Assembly (NCBI GenBank): GCA_903822435.1
Contig: CAIJPE010000318.1
Span: forward strand, 1-63,100
Length of the DNA stretch: 63,100 nt
Source of the DNA: an uncultured beta proteobacterium
GTDB taxonomy: Bacteria > Pseudomonadota > Gammaproteobacteria > Burkholderiales > Burkholderiaceae_C
Direction of reading: 5' to 3'
Under the pieces are notes generated by a model. It had not been told where the DNA came from and ran no database searches. It was given only the letters and a program-made list of their open reading frames with translations. Numbering within the stretch: position 1 is the first letter of the stretch; each line of letters opens with the position of its first letter. Below are positions 40,142 through 48,399 of this stretch, piece by piece. Position numbers and translations under genes: made by a program.

Positions 40142-42052
40142 TCACCTCGTGTCTCCACCGAGGCTCTCGCTGGCATGGCACGGTCGCTGCACCGCGGAGT
40201 CCTCCACGGCCTTGACCTCGTGCCTGCCAACCAGCTTGGACAACTCGGCAAGACCGATGGGCGGCACGGCCAGCCATGCCAGCGTGAAGGTGCGCTTGGC
40301 CAGGCCAGAGATGCGTTCCATCTGCTTGCGTTCACCGGCCAGCCGCGCGACCAGCAAGGGATCGCGCGTGCCTGCTGCCAGCACGCTCTTGTTCAGCACC
40401 CAGGCGTAGGGCTCGATGCCGGCTCGGCGCAGGTCCACCTGTAGCGCAGCCGCCTGCGACACCGGCGTGACCTCCGGTAGCGTCACCAGAATGATCCTGG
40501 TGTAGGCGGGGTCCTGCAGCCGCATCAAGGGCGTGACGATGTGGGCGGCACCGTGCCCTTCGAATTCGCGCGTCATTTGTCGGTGGTAGGCGCCGGTCGC
40601 ATCCATCAGCAGCATGGAGTGGCCCGTGGGTGCGGTGTCCAGCACGACAAAGGCGCTGCGGCCTTCGCTGACGATGCGCGAGAAGGCGTGGAAGACCGCG
40701 ACCTCTTCGGTGCAGGGCGATTGCAGGTCTTCCAGCAGCAGGGCCTGTTCCGCCGCGTCGAGTTGGGTGGACTTGGCCGCCATGATCTTGGCGATGTGGC
40801 GTTGCGTCTCGACCTTCGGATCGATGCGGCTCACCTTCAGGCCTGGCACGTCGCCGTCGAGCGTTCCGGTCAAGTGGGCTGCCGGATCGGTGGTGCTGAG
40901 GTGCACCGTCTTGCCGCGCTGGATCAGCCCCAGGGCCAAGGCGGCGGCCACTGTCGTCTTGCCGACGCCGCCCTTGCCCATCACCATGATCAGCCCGTGG
41001 CCGGCGGCGGCGAGTTCGTCGGCCAGCGCGTCCAGGCCCGCAGGCTTTTCACCGGCGACCAGGACCGAAGTCGTGGGCGCCGTGATCGGGCCGGCACCCG
41101 TGGTGAGCAAGGCTCGCAAGGCAGTCAGGCCGACCGTGTCGAAGCCCCTCAGTGGTACGCGGTCCTGCGGCAGCGCACGCAGTGGCGCGGGCATCGCGTC
41201 CAGCGCCTCCTGCCCCTTGTCCTCGATGGCGCAGGCGACCGCGTCGGTGCGCTCGCTGGCGTGGAACACGCCGTTGATCGCCAGCCGCTGGTTGTTCAGG
41301 CCGAGTTCATGCAACTCGATCGAGGTGTGCGCGGCTTCGGCAATGGCGCCCTTGTCCGGGCGCGTCACCAGGATCACGGTCGTCTTCGCCGGGTCGCACA
41401 GCGCGTCGAGCGCGGCCTTGAAGCGCACTTCCTGCATCTTCAGGCCCGAGTGTGGCCCCAGGCACGAGGCGCCACGGTCGTTGCCGTCGAGGAACCCGGA
41501 CCAGGCCTTGGGGAGGCTGAGCAGCCGCAAGGTGTGCCCTGTCGGTGCCGTGTCGAAGACGATGTGGTCAAAGGATTCTGCGCCGTCGGACAGGAGCGAA
41601 GCGAACTCGTCGAAGGACGCGATTTCCGTGGTGCAGGCCCCGGACAGCTGCTCTCGCACGGTCGACAGTTCCTCCACGCTGGCGCCTGCGCCCATCTGCG
41701 CCAGGACCCGCTGGCGATAGGACTCGGCCGCGGTGTCGGGATCGATGTTCAGAACCCACAGGCCGGGCGCGTCGGGCACGGGTACCGGTGTGTTGCGCAA
41801 CTCGATGCCGAGCATCTCGTCCAGATTCGATGCCGCATCGGTGCTGACCAGGAGCACCCGGCGGCCGGTTTGCGCGAGGGTCAGCGCGGCCGCGGTCGAC
41901 AGGGACGTCTTTCCGACGCCGCCCTTGCCTGTGAAGAACAGATGTCGGGTCGGGTGATTCAGGAACCCGATGGGGCCCGGCGTCAGCCAAGTCGGCACCT
42001 CCTCGCGCGAGGGAATGCCGCCGCTGTGCACGACCTTGCCGTCGATCATCAC
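40142..42052 (-). CDS. arsA: Arsenical pump-driving ATPase, two-domain ArsA
   Basis: ArsA hydrolyses ATP to power arsenite export through ArsB. Two fused halves each have a deviant Walker A (GKGGVGKTS and GKGGVGKTT) and DTAPTGH. The three metalloid-binding cysteines are kept, in QLSGACTTEIA, GASCLGPHSG and LQSPCTEEVA. No arsB, arsR or arsD is in the window. The start is odd: conserved ArsA homology begins near FLNHPTRHLFFTGKGG at about codon 30. The first 23 codons are the tail of a thioredoxin-like protein (see next entry), so translation may start at ATG 42052 and give a short fusion. Confidence 0.9.
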   Translation of the reverse strand: MMIDGKVVHSGGIPSREEVPTWLTPGPIGFLNHPTRHLFFTGKGGVGKTSLSTAAALTLAQTGRRVLLVSTDAASNLDEMLGIELRNTPVPVPDAPGLWVLNIDPDTAAESYRQRVLAQMGAGASVEELSTVREQLSGACTTEIASFDEFASLLSDGAESFDHIVFDTAPTGHTLRLLSLPKAWSGFLDGNDRGASCLGPHSGLKMQEVRFKAALDALCDPAKTTVILVTRPDKGAIAEAAHTSIELHELGLNNQRLAINGVFHASERTDAVACAIEDKGQEALDAMPAPLRALPQDRVPLRGFDTVGLTALRALLTTGAGPITAPTTSVLVAGEKPAGLDALADELAAAGHGLIMVMGKGGVGKTTVAAALALGLIQRGKTVHLSTTDPAAHLTGTLDGDVPGLKVSRIDPKVETQRHIAKIMAAKSTQLDAAEQALLLEDLQSPCTEEVAVFHAFSRIVSEGRSAFVVLDTAPTGHSMLLMDATGAYHRQMTREFEGHGAAHIVTPLMRLQDPAYTRIILVTLPEVTPVSQAAALQVDLRRAGIEPYAWVLNKSVLAAGTRDPLLVARLAGERKQMERISGLAKRTFTLAWLAVPPIGLAELSKLVGRHEVKAVEDSAVQRPCHASESLGGDTR

Positions 42053-42090
42053 GGCAGGGGTGGTCCGGACACCAGAATTTCGATCTGCAT
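41984..42090 (-). pseudogene. Thioredoxin-like redox protein remnant with internal deletion
   Basis: ATG 42090, with GGTGGAG in front, starts MQIEIL like the TM0996-type small thioredoxins of ars loci. The sequence then jumps straight to GVRTTPAVMIDGKVV, HSGGIP and SREEVPTWL in another frame, the family's C-terminus. The middle of the protein, with the CxxC active site, is gone. The remaining tail reads in phase into arsA. The two matching ends in different frames, joined inside GGTGTCCGG, show an out-of-frame deletion. Confidence 0.7.
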
Positions 42091-42515
42091 CACTCCACCG
42101 CGCGCCATGCTTCCCTGCAGTCGGCCCCCCTGGCGCCGCAGGGTCCCACCACGACAGCCTTGTTGGACAACATCGCCTTGACCGATCGATGGTGCTGGGG
42201 GCCGAAGGAATGTCGGTTCACTGTGTGCCTGCTCTCGGCTTCCGGCATTGAGCCACGTCAATGCACGCACCGCCATGCGGACGCCAGCCATGCTCCACAA
42301 TGTGCGCGTGAAGTTCTGGCGGTTCAGTGCGACAGCGTACCCTGCCTTGGCGCGACGTGGCATCCTGGCCGCAGCACCCGAGGCGCTAGGGTTCGACATG
42401 CCATCCTCTCTGCTGCAGGCCCGGGGAGTGAAAGTCGGCAAGGATTCATGCCTTTGGGGAAACAGGTTGCTGAGGTTGCCTATGCCGACTTTGTCGCCAT
42501 GGACATGGCGCCTTC
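42091..42515. other. Gap upstream of the arsA remnant
   Basis: 425 bases with no recognised gene. Frames are open on both strands because of high GC, but none has a motif. The promoter of the minus-strand ars remnant should lie near 42100-42200. Confidence 0.4.
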
Positions 42516-42806
42516 ATGGATACCAAGAACCACTGCGAGACCCCCCACGGAACGAAGGCGTCAAACGTCGCAAGTTGGTATGCGCCGCACCCCACCGAGT
42601 CACGGGCGTCGTTCCAGAAGGCTGGCCTGCCCAGGACCGCATCACTGGTCGGCGTCGGGGGTGGCGATCCCACGCTCGCAGACGATCTGCTCGCGCCTGG
42701 AAACACCCATGCGTCGGTGCTGGACATCTCCGCGAAGGCGCTCGAACGCTGGCGCCATCGGGCATGACCGTGCCGTGTTCCACGCCCTCACGGATGACGT
42801 TCAGCA
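42516..42806 (+). pseudogene. SAM-dependent methyltransferase, broken
   Basis: The frame from ATG 42516 has SWYAPHPTESRASF, then GLPRTASLVGVGGGDPTLAD (motif I) and SVLDISAKALERW (motif II), matching small class I methyltransferases. It stops at 42767. In the +1 frame the text HDRAVFHALTDD (42763-42804) continues with the family's next conserved motif, but the residues expected between W and HDRAVFH are missing. So there is an internal deletion with a frameshift, and the C-terminal part is also lost. Substrate unknown. Confidence 0.7.
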
Positions 42807-42879
42807 CAGTGCCCCTATTCTGCAGTTCCTGCGGCGCGCTCTTTCGATCCCCTTCATCCAGCCTGACTCGATCCACATC

Positions 42880-43395
42880 ATGAAGACATTGGTCGTTTCA
42901 CTGTCCCTCTTCGTCGCCGCACTCTCACTGCCGGCGCTCGCGGCGGATACACAGCGGCAAGCAGAGGTCGCCAAGCTCGGTGCCGACGTGATGCCGTTCA
43001 GCCTCAAGGCCACGACCCACATCTTCACCAAGTCGGCGGACGGTGGCACGCAGCGCGTGGTCGCCAGGAACGCGGCTGACGCTCAGCAGGTCAAGCTCGT
43101 GCGCGAGCACCTGCGCGACATCCAGGCTCGATTCCTGAAGGGCGACTATTCCGCACCGAGCCACATCCACGGCGCCGAAATGCCGGGCCGGGCCGACCTT
43201 CAGGCGGCCAGGCCCGGGCAGGTGGACATCGCCTACAAGGATGTGAAGGCGGGCGCCGAACTGACCTACCGCACAGCAGACGCCAGACTGGTCGCGGCCC
43301 TGCACCAGTGGTTCGACGCCCAACTGTCGGACCACGGCGCCGACGCGATGGCCGGGCACATGCACCACGACCATGGCGCGATGACGAAACCGTAA
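42880..43395 (+). CDS. Exported small protein, often mis-named aspartate carbamoyltransferase
   Basis: 171 aa with a Sec signal peptide of about 22 residues (LVVSLSLFVAALSLPALAA). The mature part has DVMPFSLKATTHIFTKSADG and AELTYRTADARLVAALHQWF, and ends in a histidine-rich tail (SDHG...GHMHHDHGAM) that could bind metal. Similar proteins in Burkholderiales carry the name aspartate carbamoyltransferase in databases, but no carbamoyltransferase motif (such as STRT) is present. I call it a periplasmic protein of unknown role. Confidence 0.7.
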   Translation: MKTLVVSLSLFVAALSLPALAADTQRQAEVAKLGADVMPFSLKATTHIFTKSADGGTQRVVARNAADAQQVKLVREHLRDIQARFLKGDYSAPSHIHGAEMPGRADLQAARPGQVDIAYKDVKAGAELTYRTADARLVAALHQWFDAQLSDHGADAMAGHMHHDHGAMTKP

Positions 43396-43631
43396 GGCGC
43401 CATTGCCTCGGACCGCCGCTTGCATGGGCGATGGCTGCGTCTGCTGCGCGCCTGGCGCCCTGTCCTGCCCACCGATCCCACAGCTCGGCGGGCAAGATCT
43501 GTTCCTGACCCCACCCGATTGGGCCCCGACTTTGTAAAGCGCCTTCTGGAACTTCCGGGCCGTCCGAAAACACCAGACATCCGGTATCGCAACGGCCGCA
43601 TCGGCTCGCCATGCCCGGCAAGGAGCAACAC

Positions 43632-44330
43632 ATGGGTCTGCACCGGTCCCGCCCCCTGACCCTGTCGTCGCGCCTGGGCATGGCCTGTACGGCCCTGTTG
43701 CTGACGGGCGTCGCGGCGCCGGCCGGCAAACCGCCTCTACCGGTCTGCAATCTCACGATCGAGGTGCGCGCAGTCGTGCTCGGCATTGCGTCCCAGGGTG
43801 CGCTGTCGAGCGAGCCCTCCGGCGCCCCACCGGGCTTGACCGTCAGCAGCCGGCAGGCCGAACGGGAGCCCGTCGAGACGCAGCAGGTCCGTGTCCTCAA
43901 CGGCGAAAGGGCGGCCTTGCGTTTGTCCAGTGCCGTGCCGTTCACCTGGGTGCAGGCGGTTGCGGGGCGTGCGGTGTCACCGCCCGCCGCCAAGGCTTCG
44001 GCGACCGGGACCGATGCCAGCCTGGTCAATGCAGTGACTTGGCTGCCCAGGGGGCAGAGCCTGGCGGTACAGCCAAGCTGGCCTGGTGGGCAGGCGGACG
44101 TCAAGCTGGTCATGGCCTGGGCACTGCAGCAGATCGACGATAGCCACGCCGGCCTGCCGACCGCCACGGGCCGGCAGGCGCAGACGACACTCGCGGTCCC
44201 GATCAACCAGTGGACGACTTTTGCGACCAGCGGCCAGGCCGAGCCTGCGCCGACCTCGGGCGTCTGGTCCACGCAGTCGCTTCGTGCCCGGATCGGGTAC
44301 GCATGGCAGGTCCGGGTGCTCGATCGCTGA
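43632..44330 (+). CDS. Exported hypothetical protein, secretin-N-like segments
   Basis: 232 aa with an N-terminal signal (ACTALLLTGVAAPA core). The mature region has NLTIEVRAV, then QQVRVLNGERAALRLSSAVP and TTLAVPINQWTTFATSG. The latter two recall the short beta repeats found in proteins related to type II secretion components, but the likeness is weak. The ATG at 43632 follows AGGAG at 43621-43625. It is 309 bases upstream of the six-gene cluster on the same strand, and probably separate from it. Confidence 0.55.
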   Translation: MGLHRSRPLTLSSRLGMACTALLLTGVAAPAGKPPLPVCNLTIEVRAVVLGIASQGALSSEPSGAPPGLTVSSRQAEREPVETQQVRVLNGERAALRLSSAVPFTWVQAVAGRAVSPPAAKASATGTDASLVNAVTWLPRGQSLAVQPSWPGGQADVKLVMAWALQQIDDSHAGLPTATGRQAQTTLAVPINQWTTFATSGQAEPAPTSGVWSTQSLRARIGYAWQVRVLDR

Positions 44331-44639
44331 CCGCGCTGGCGCGTGGGCGCGAAGTCGCTTGGCCGTGAAGGCTCTGAGGGGCTGCCTGCATGGGGGGCAT
44401 TGTGGCCAGCTCCCCGGCGCGCTCCAGGGCTCCCGGTTCCGGCCTGCTGATGCCGCAAGAGGGTCTTTACAAAGTACGTTCCTGTGAAGTTGTGTTACCT
44501 GTCATGTCCGGGCCGCTAATAGGGTCTTGTTTGCCGGTCCTTATCGGCGCTTGAAGCCCGGGATGAACCCCGAAGATGAAGGCTCGCTTCCGACGACGGG
44601 CTGTCGCCGGATCTTCCAGTCCTGTTTCGGGAGTCCAGC
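44331..44639. other. Leader region of the six-gene cluster
   Basis: 309 bases before the first gene of the cluster. GGGAG near 44626 is its ribosome-binding site. Stretches around 44466-44500 are more AT-rich than their surroundings. No coding signal recognised. Confidence 0.45.
44497..44524 (+). promoter_or_regulatory. Weak sigma-70-like promoter candidate
   Basis: TTACCT (44497-44502), 16 bases, then TAATAG (44519-44524). It is placed about 115 bases before the cluster's first ATG. Called by eye, and the -35 is poor. Confidence 0.25.
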
Positions 44640-45026
44640 ATGGGCATGCGTATCGGCAATTCGGCAGCAACGGGCACGGCGCAAGGCGTCGGGGCCTCCA
44701 ATTGGCAGCAGCGCCAGCAAAGCGTCAAGGACCTGATGTCGGCCTTGCAGGCAGGCGATCTGGGTTCGGCGCAGAAGGCCTTCGGCAGCTTGCCGGGTGC
44801 CAGCAACATTGCCAGCAGCGGCGGCAACAGCCCCTTGGCGCAGGTCGGCAAGGCCCTGCAATCGGGCGATCTGGCGGCGGCCCAGCAGGCCGCACAGGCG
44901 TGGCAGAGCGCCCGCAGCGGACACCACCATCACACGCCGGCCCCGAGCGCGCCGGTCGCGGCCGGCGCCACCGGGTCCTCGTCCCCAACGACAGGCACCG
45001 GCACCGTCCTGAACCTGACGGCCTGA
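44640..45026 (+). CDS. Small repeat protein of the cluster (128 aa)
   Basis: First gene of the cluster. No known family. Two similar helical units are visible: VKDLMSALQAGDLGSAQKAF (residues about 29-48) and VGKALQSGDLAAAQQAAQAW (about 69-88). The tail is a disordered stretch with HHHH and Ala/Pro/Thr/Gly. No signal peptide. The stop is 3 bases before the WD40 gene's start, so the two are co-translated. The unit looks like a two-helix scaffold, perhaps a binding or tethering protein; the His run could bind metal. Confidence 0.7.
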   Translation: MGMRIGNSAATGTAQGVGASNWQQRQQSVKDLMSALQAGDLGSAQKAFGSLPGASNIASSGGNSPLAQVGKALQSGDLAAAQQAAQAWQSARSGHHHHTPAPSAPVAAGATGSSSPTTGTGTVLNLTA

Positions 45027-45029
45027 GGC

Positions 45030-46730
45030 ATGAGCAGCAACACCTCGGCCGGCCTGCGTCATCTTGGACCCATCGCGGGCATCGCAGCCCATGGCCACTG
45101 GCTGGCCACCGCGGGCTACGACAACCGCGTGATCCTGTGGGACAGCCGCAGCCGCCAGGCCTTGGCCCGGGGCTGCCACGACCACCTCGTCAACCAGTGC
45201 GCGTTCAGCGGCGACGGCCGCTGGCTGGTCAGCGCCAGCAGCGACTATTCGGCCCGCATCTGGGCCTTGCCGTCGATGCAGTTGCAGGCCGTGCTGTGTG
45301 GCCACGCCGACGATGTCGACATGGCGGTGTTCTCGCCCGACGACAGCCGCATCGCCACCTGTGCGCTCGACCGCTGCGTGCGCGTCTTCGATCTCGAAGG
45401 CCACTGCCTGGTCGCGATGCGCGGCCATACCGGCAACGTGCTGTCGCTGGCCTGGTCGCCCGACGGCCACGAGCTGGTGACGTCCAGCGTGGACGGCACG
45501 ATCCGGCGCTGGGACATCGCCCGGGCTGTCGAAGTGCAATGCACCGACCTGTCGGTGCGCACCGATACGGTCGAGATCAGCCCGGCAGGCGCTGTGTACG
45601 CGGGTGACGACCACGGCCGCATCGCCATCATCCGCGGCGACGCGCTCTGCTTCGTGCAGGCCCACCGCGTCGGCATCAAGAAGATCGCATTGGACAGCCT
45701 TCGCGCCACGCTGGTGTCGCTCAGCTACGACCGCACCATCGCCGTCTGGCAGGTCGGTCCGGACGGCGACCTGACCGAGATCCGCCGCTCGACCCTGCCG
45801 GACTGCGCCTGGGCACGCGCAGCGGCCGTCCTGCCGGACGGCCGCATCGCCGTCGGCACCTTCGGTTCCAGCTATGCATTGTTCAATCCGCAGGACGGTC
45901 TCTGGGACCTGGACGGCGTGGTCGTCGGCCCTGCGATCAACGCCGTTCTGGAAGTCGACCGCCACGTCTACGCCGTGGGCGACTCCGGGCGGGTCTGGAT
46001 GGACGGTGCACCGTTGGCCGAGATGGGCAGCCTGTGCAACTTCCTGGTGGCCGCAGCCGGCTGTGTCTACGCCGGCGGGCAACTGGGACGGCTGTTCGAC
46101 GCACGCACGGGTGCCGTGGCCTACGAGCACCACGCGCCTCTGATCTGCGCGGTGGCCTTCGACAGAGACGGCACCCCGCATTTGGCCATCGGCACCTACA
46201 CCGGAGAGATTCTGGTCTTCGCCGTCGGCCCGGCAGGCGGGCTGACGCGGGTGCAGACCCTGGCGGTCTACGACAACGCGGTCAAGGGCCTGAGCTGCAG
46301 CGCCGGGCTGCTGTTCTCGGTGTGCGCGTCCACCGACATCGCCTGGCACCGGCTGGATAACGGCGCGCCAGTGCGCCTCGTCGCCGGCGCGCACGAACGG
46401 ATCGCCAACGCGTGCTGCGCCATTGGCGAAGGCCGCTTCGCCAGCGTCGGCCGCGACCGCAGCCTGCGCCTGTGGGACGGTGAACGCACCGAAGCCTATG
46501 CCAGCCCGCACCCGAACTCGGTCAAGTGCATGGCCGTGAACGATTCGCGCACGGCCGTGCTCACCGGTTGCTACGGCGGCACGCTGGCGCAGTTCAACCT
46601 GCTGGAGCGCCGCTGGACTTCGGTGCAAAGGCCGACGGCCGCCGGCATCTCTTCCATCACCTGGGACCACCAGGGTCGTCGCTTTCTCGCCGCGTCCTAT
46701 GACGGCGGCATCTACCCCATCGCCGCATGA
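45030..46730 (+). CDS. WD40 beta-propeller protein, ToxC-like
   Basis: 566 aa, no signal peptide. At least six WD-type blades can be read: LATAGYDNRVILWD, LVSASSDYSARIWAL, IATCALDRCVRVFDL, LVTSSVDGTIRRWDI, LVSLSYDRTIAVWQV and FASVGRDRSLRLWDG, with more degenerate repeats between. Probably two stacked propellers. WD40 proteins with a neighbouring SUMF1-fold protein and GTP cyclohydrolase II are known from toxoflavin loci (ToxC, role unknown). The overlap of 4 bases with the next gene shows co-translation. It may act as a scaffold for the enzymes or be catalytic in a way not yet described. Confidence 0.8.
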   Translation: MSSNTSAGLRHLGPIAGIAAHGHWLATAGYDNRVILWDSRSRQALARGCHDHLVNQCAFSGDGRWLVSASSDYSARIWALPSMQLQAVLCGHADDVDMAVFSPDDSRIATCALDRCVRVFDLEGHCLVAMRGHTGNVLSLAWSPDGHELVTSSVDGTIRRWDIARAVEVQCTDLSVRTDTVEISPAGAVYAGDDHGRIAIIRGDALCFVQAHRVGIKKIALDSLRATLVSLSYDRTIAVWQVGPDGDLTEIRRSTLPDCAWARAAAVLPDGRIAVGTFGSSYALFNPQDGLWDLDGVVVGPAINAVLEVDRHVYAVGDSGRVWMDGAPLAEMGSLCNFLVAAAGCVYAGGQLGRLFDARTGAVAYEHHAPLICAVAFDRDGTPHLAIGTYTGEILVFAVGPAGGLTRVQTLAVYDNAVKGLSCSAGLLFSVCASTDIAWHRLDNGAPVRLVAGAHERIANACCAIGEGRFASVGRDRSLRLWDGERTEAYASPHPNSVKCMAVNDSRTAVLTGCYGGTLAQFNLLERRWTSVQRPTAAGISSITWDHQGRRFLAASYDGGIYPIAA

Positions 46731-47356
46731 ACACCCCCCCTGCGAACCCGGGCCCCAGGCTGCTGCTGGTGCCGGGCAGCCCGCGCCGCGAGTCGTACAA
46801 CGCACGTCTGCTGGACGACTTCAGTCTGCGCCTGGACGGCCGCTGCCAGCTGGACCTGCTGTCCCCCGGGGAAGTCGATCTGCCGCTGTTCAACCAGGAT
46901 CTGGAAGCAGACCCCGGGCTGCGGGCCCGGGTCGTGGCCCTGCACCGCCGGTTCAGCTGCTGCGACGGGCTGATCGTCGCCAGCCCCGAATACAACGGGC
47001 AGCTGCCGCCGTACCTGAAGAACCTGGTCGACTGGGTCTCGCGACTGGCCTACATCGCGCCAGAACACGGCAACGCCTTCGTCGACCGGCCGGTGCTGCT
47101 GTGCAGCGCCTCCAGCGGCAGCAGCGGCGGCGCGGTGGCCATTCCGCATGCCCGCGCGCTGTTCGGCTACGTCGGCTGCGTGGTCATCGGCGACACGGTG
47201 TGCATCCCGCACGCCGGCCAGGCCTGGAGCGGCGACGGCTTCGCCTTCCCGGACTGGCTGCACGCACAGATCGACGGCGCACTCGAACGGGTGCTGCGGC
47301 TGGCCGCTGGTTTCGCCACGTCCGTCCCTCGGGCTGCGAATCCTGAGTTCACATGA
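46727..47356 (+). CDS. NADPH-dependent FMN reductase family protein
   Basis: 209 aa flavodoxin-like fold. The phosphate-binding loop is GSPRRESYNARLL, and ASPEYNGQLPPYLKNLVDW is the family's flavin-contact motif. Members reduce FMN, quinones, azo compounds or chromate with NAD(P)H. Here it probably supplies reduced flavin or does a reductive step for the cluster's product. The ATG overlaps the WD40 stop (ATGA) and its own stop overlaps the next start in the same way. The known tox operons are not described with this enzyme, as far as I recall. Confidence 0.87.
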   Translation: MNTPPANPGPRLLLVPGSPRRESYNARLLDDFSLRLDGRCQLDLLSPGEVDLPLFNQDLEADPGLRARVVALHRRFSCCDGLIVASPEYNGQLPPYLKNLVDWVSRLAYIAPEHGNAFVDRPVLLCSASSGSSGGAVAIPHARALFGYVGCVVIGDTVCIPHAGQAWSGDGFAFPDWLHAQIDGALERVLRLAAGFATSVPRAANPEFT

Positions 47357-48372
47357 CACTGAGGGCCCCCCATCCTGACTGGCACTGGCCCGACTTCGGG
47401 CCCGCTCTGTGTGGCACGCTGACCGACCGCGAGCGCCTGGGCCTGCCCGACCGCTATGTCAGCCCGCGCCTGGGTGCCGCGCTCAAGCAAGCCTTCGCTG
47501 CGCAACGTGGCCAGGACGTGGAAGCACTGCTGCGAACACTGGCGTCGCCGGCCGCCACGCTGGCGCAGCGCATCAGCAGCGGCAATCTGCTGGCATTGCT
47601 GGGCGATCCGCGGATTCGCACCTTGCAGCCCGCGATGGTGGATGTGCCCGGCGGCCGTGTGCTCATCGGCCTGGACAGCGATGAACTCGCCGCCGTGCTG
47701 GGCCGATTTGCCGGGCTGGGGCTGGACCGCTCGTGGATCGAGAAGGAGTGCCCGCGCCACAGCGTGAGCCTGGACGCGTTCAGGCTGGCCCGCTACCCCG
47801 TCACGAACAGTGAATACCGCGACTTCCTGCTCGACACAGGGCACCCGGAACTGCCCAGCAGCTGGGCCTTCCGGCAATTCCCGCAGACCCACGCGAACCA
47901 CCCGGTCTACACCGTGAGCGCTGCGGCGGCCGATGCCTATGCCCGGTGGCTTGCGCTGCGCACGGGCCGCGGCTTTCGCCTGCCCACCGAGGCCGAATGG
48001 GAGTGGGCCGCGGCCGGGCCGCTGGCGCTGGAGTTTCCCTGGGGCGCCGTCTTCGACGCCGACCGGGCCAACACCGCCGAAACCGGGTTGTTCGACACCT
48101 CGCCGGTGGGCGCCTTCGTCGGCGGCGAGTCGGCCTTCGGCATTGCCGACCTGGCGGGCAACGTCGAGGAATACGTTGCCGGCGACTACGCCGCCTACCC
48201 GGGCGGTACGGCCATCGCCGACCACCTGGTGCAGATTCACGGCGAATACCGGGTGGCCCGCGGCGGCAGCTTCGCCCGCTTCCGCGACCTGGCGCGCACG
48301 CGCCGGCGCCACGGCCACAACCCCCGTTCGGCCACCTACGCGATGGGCTTTCGCGTGGCCGAGAGCCTTTGA
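47353..48372 (+). CDS. SUMF1/FGE-fold protein, ToxD-like
   Basis: 339 aa. The N-terminal 95 residues are helical and match nothing I know (PALCGTLTDRERLGLPDRYV onward). The rest is a formylglycine-generating-enzyme fold: MVDVPGGRVLIG, DAFRLARYPVTNSEY, LPTEAEWEWAA, GNVEEYVAG and YRVARGGSFAR...GFRVAES. The two active-site cysteines of real FGE, normally just after RGGSW, are absent (RGGSFARFRDLARTRRR), so it does not make formylglycine by the known route. The DinB iron ligands of EgtB are also absent. It most resembles ToxD of toxoflavin synthesis, whose reaction is unknown. Confidence 0.82.
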   Translation: MTLRAPHPDWHWPDFGPALCGTLTDRERLGLPDRYVSPRLGAALKQAFAAQRGQDVEALLRTLASPAATLAQRISSGNLLALLGDPRIRTLQPAMVDVPGGRVLIGLDSDELAAVLGRFAGLGLDRSWIEKECPRHSVSLDAFRLARYPVTNSEYRDFLLDTGHPELPSSWAFRQFPQTHANHPVYTVSAAAADAYARWLALRTGRGFRLPTEAEWEWAAAGPLALEFPWGAVFDADRANTAETGLFDTSPVGAFVGGESAFGIADLAGNVEEYVAGDYAAYPGGTAIADHLVQIHGEYRVARGGSFARFRDLARTRRRHGHNPRSATYAMGFRVAESL

Positions 48373-48399
48373 CCTGCTACCCGCGAAGCGAGCTTCACC

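Noticed and set aside
42880..43395. Aspartate carbamoyltransferase
   Set aside because: A name found in databases for this family, but the protein has a signal peptide and none of the carbamoyltransferase motifs.
44541..46805. 754-codon open frame on the minus strand
   Set aside because: It lies opposite the WD40 gene and its leader, and its composition (Asp/Gly/Ala/His) is that of a GC shadow.
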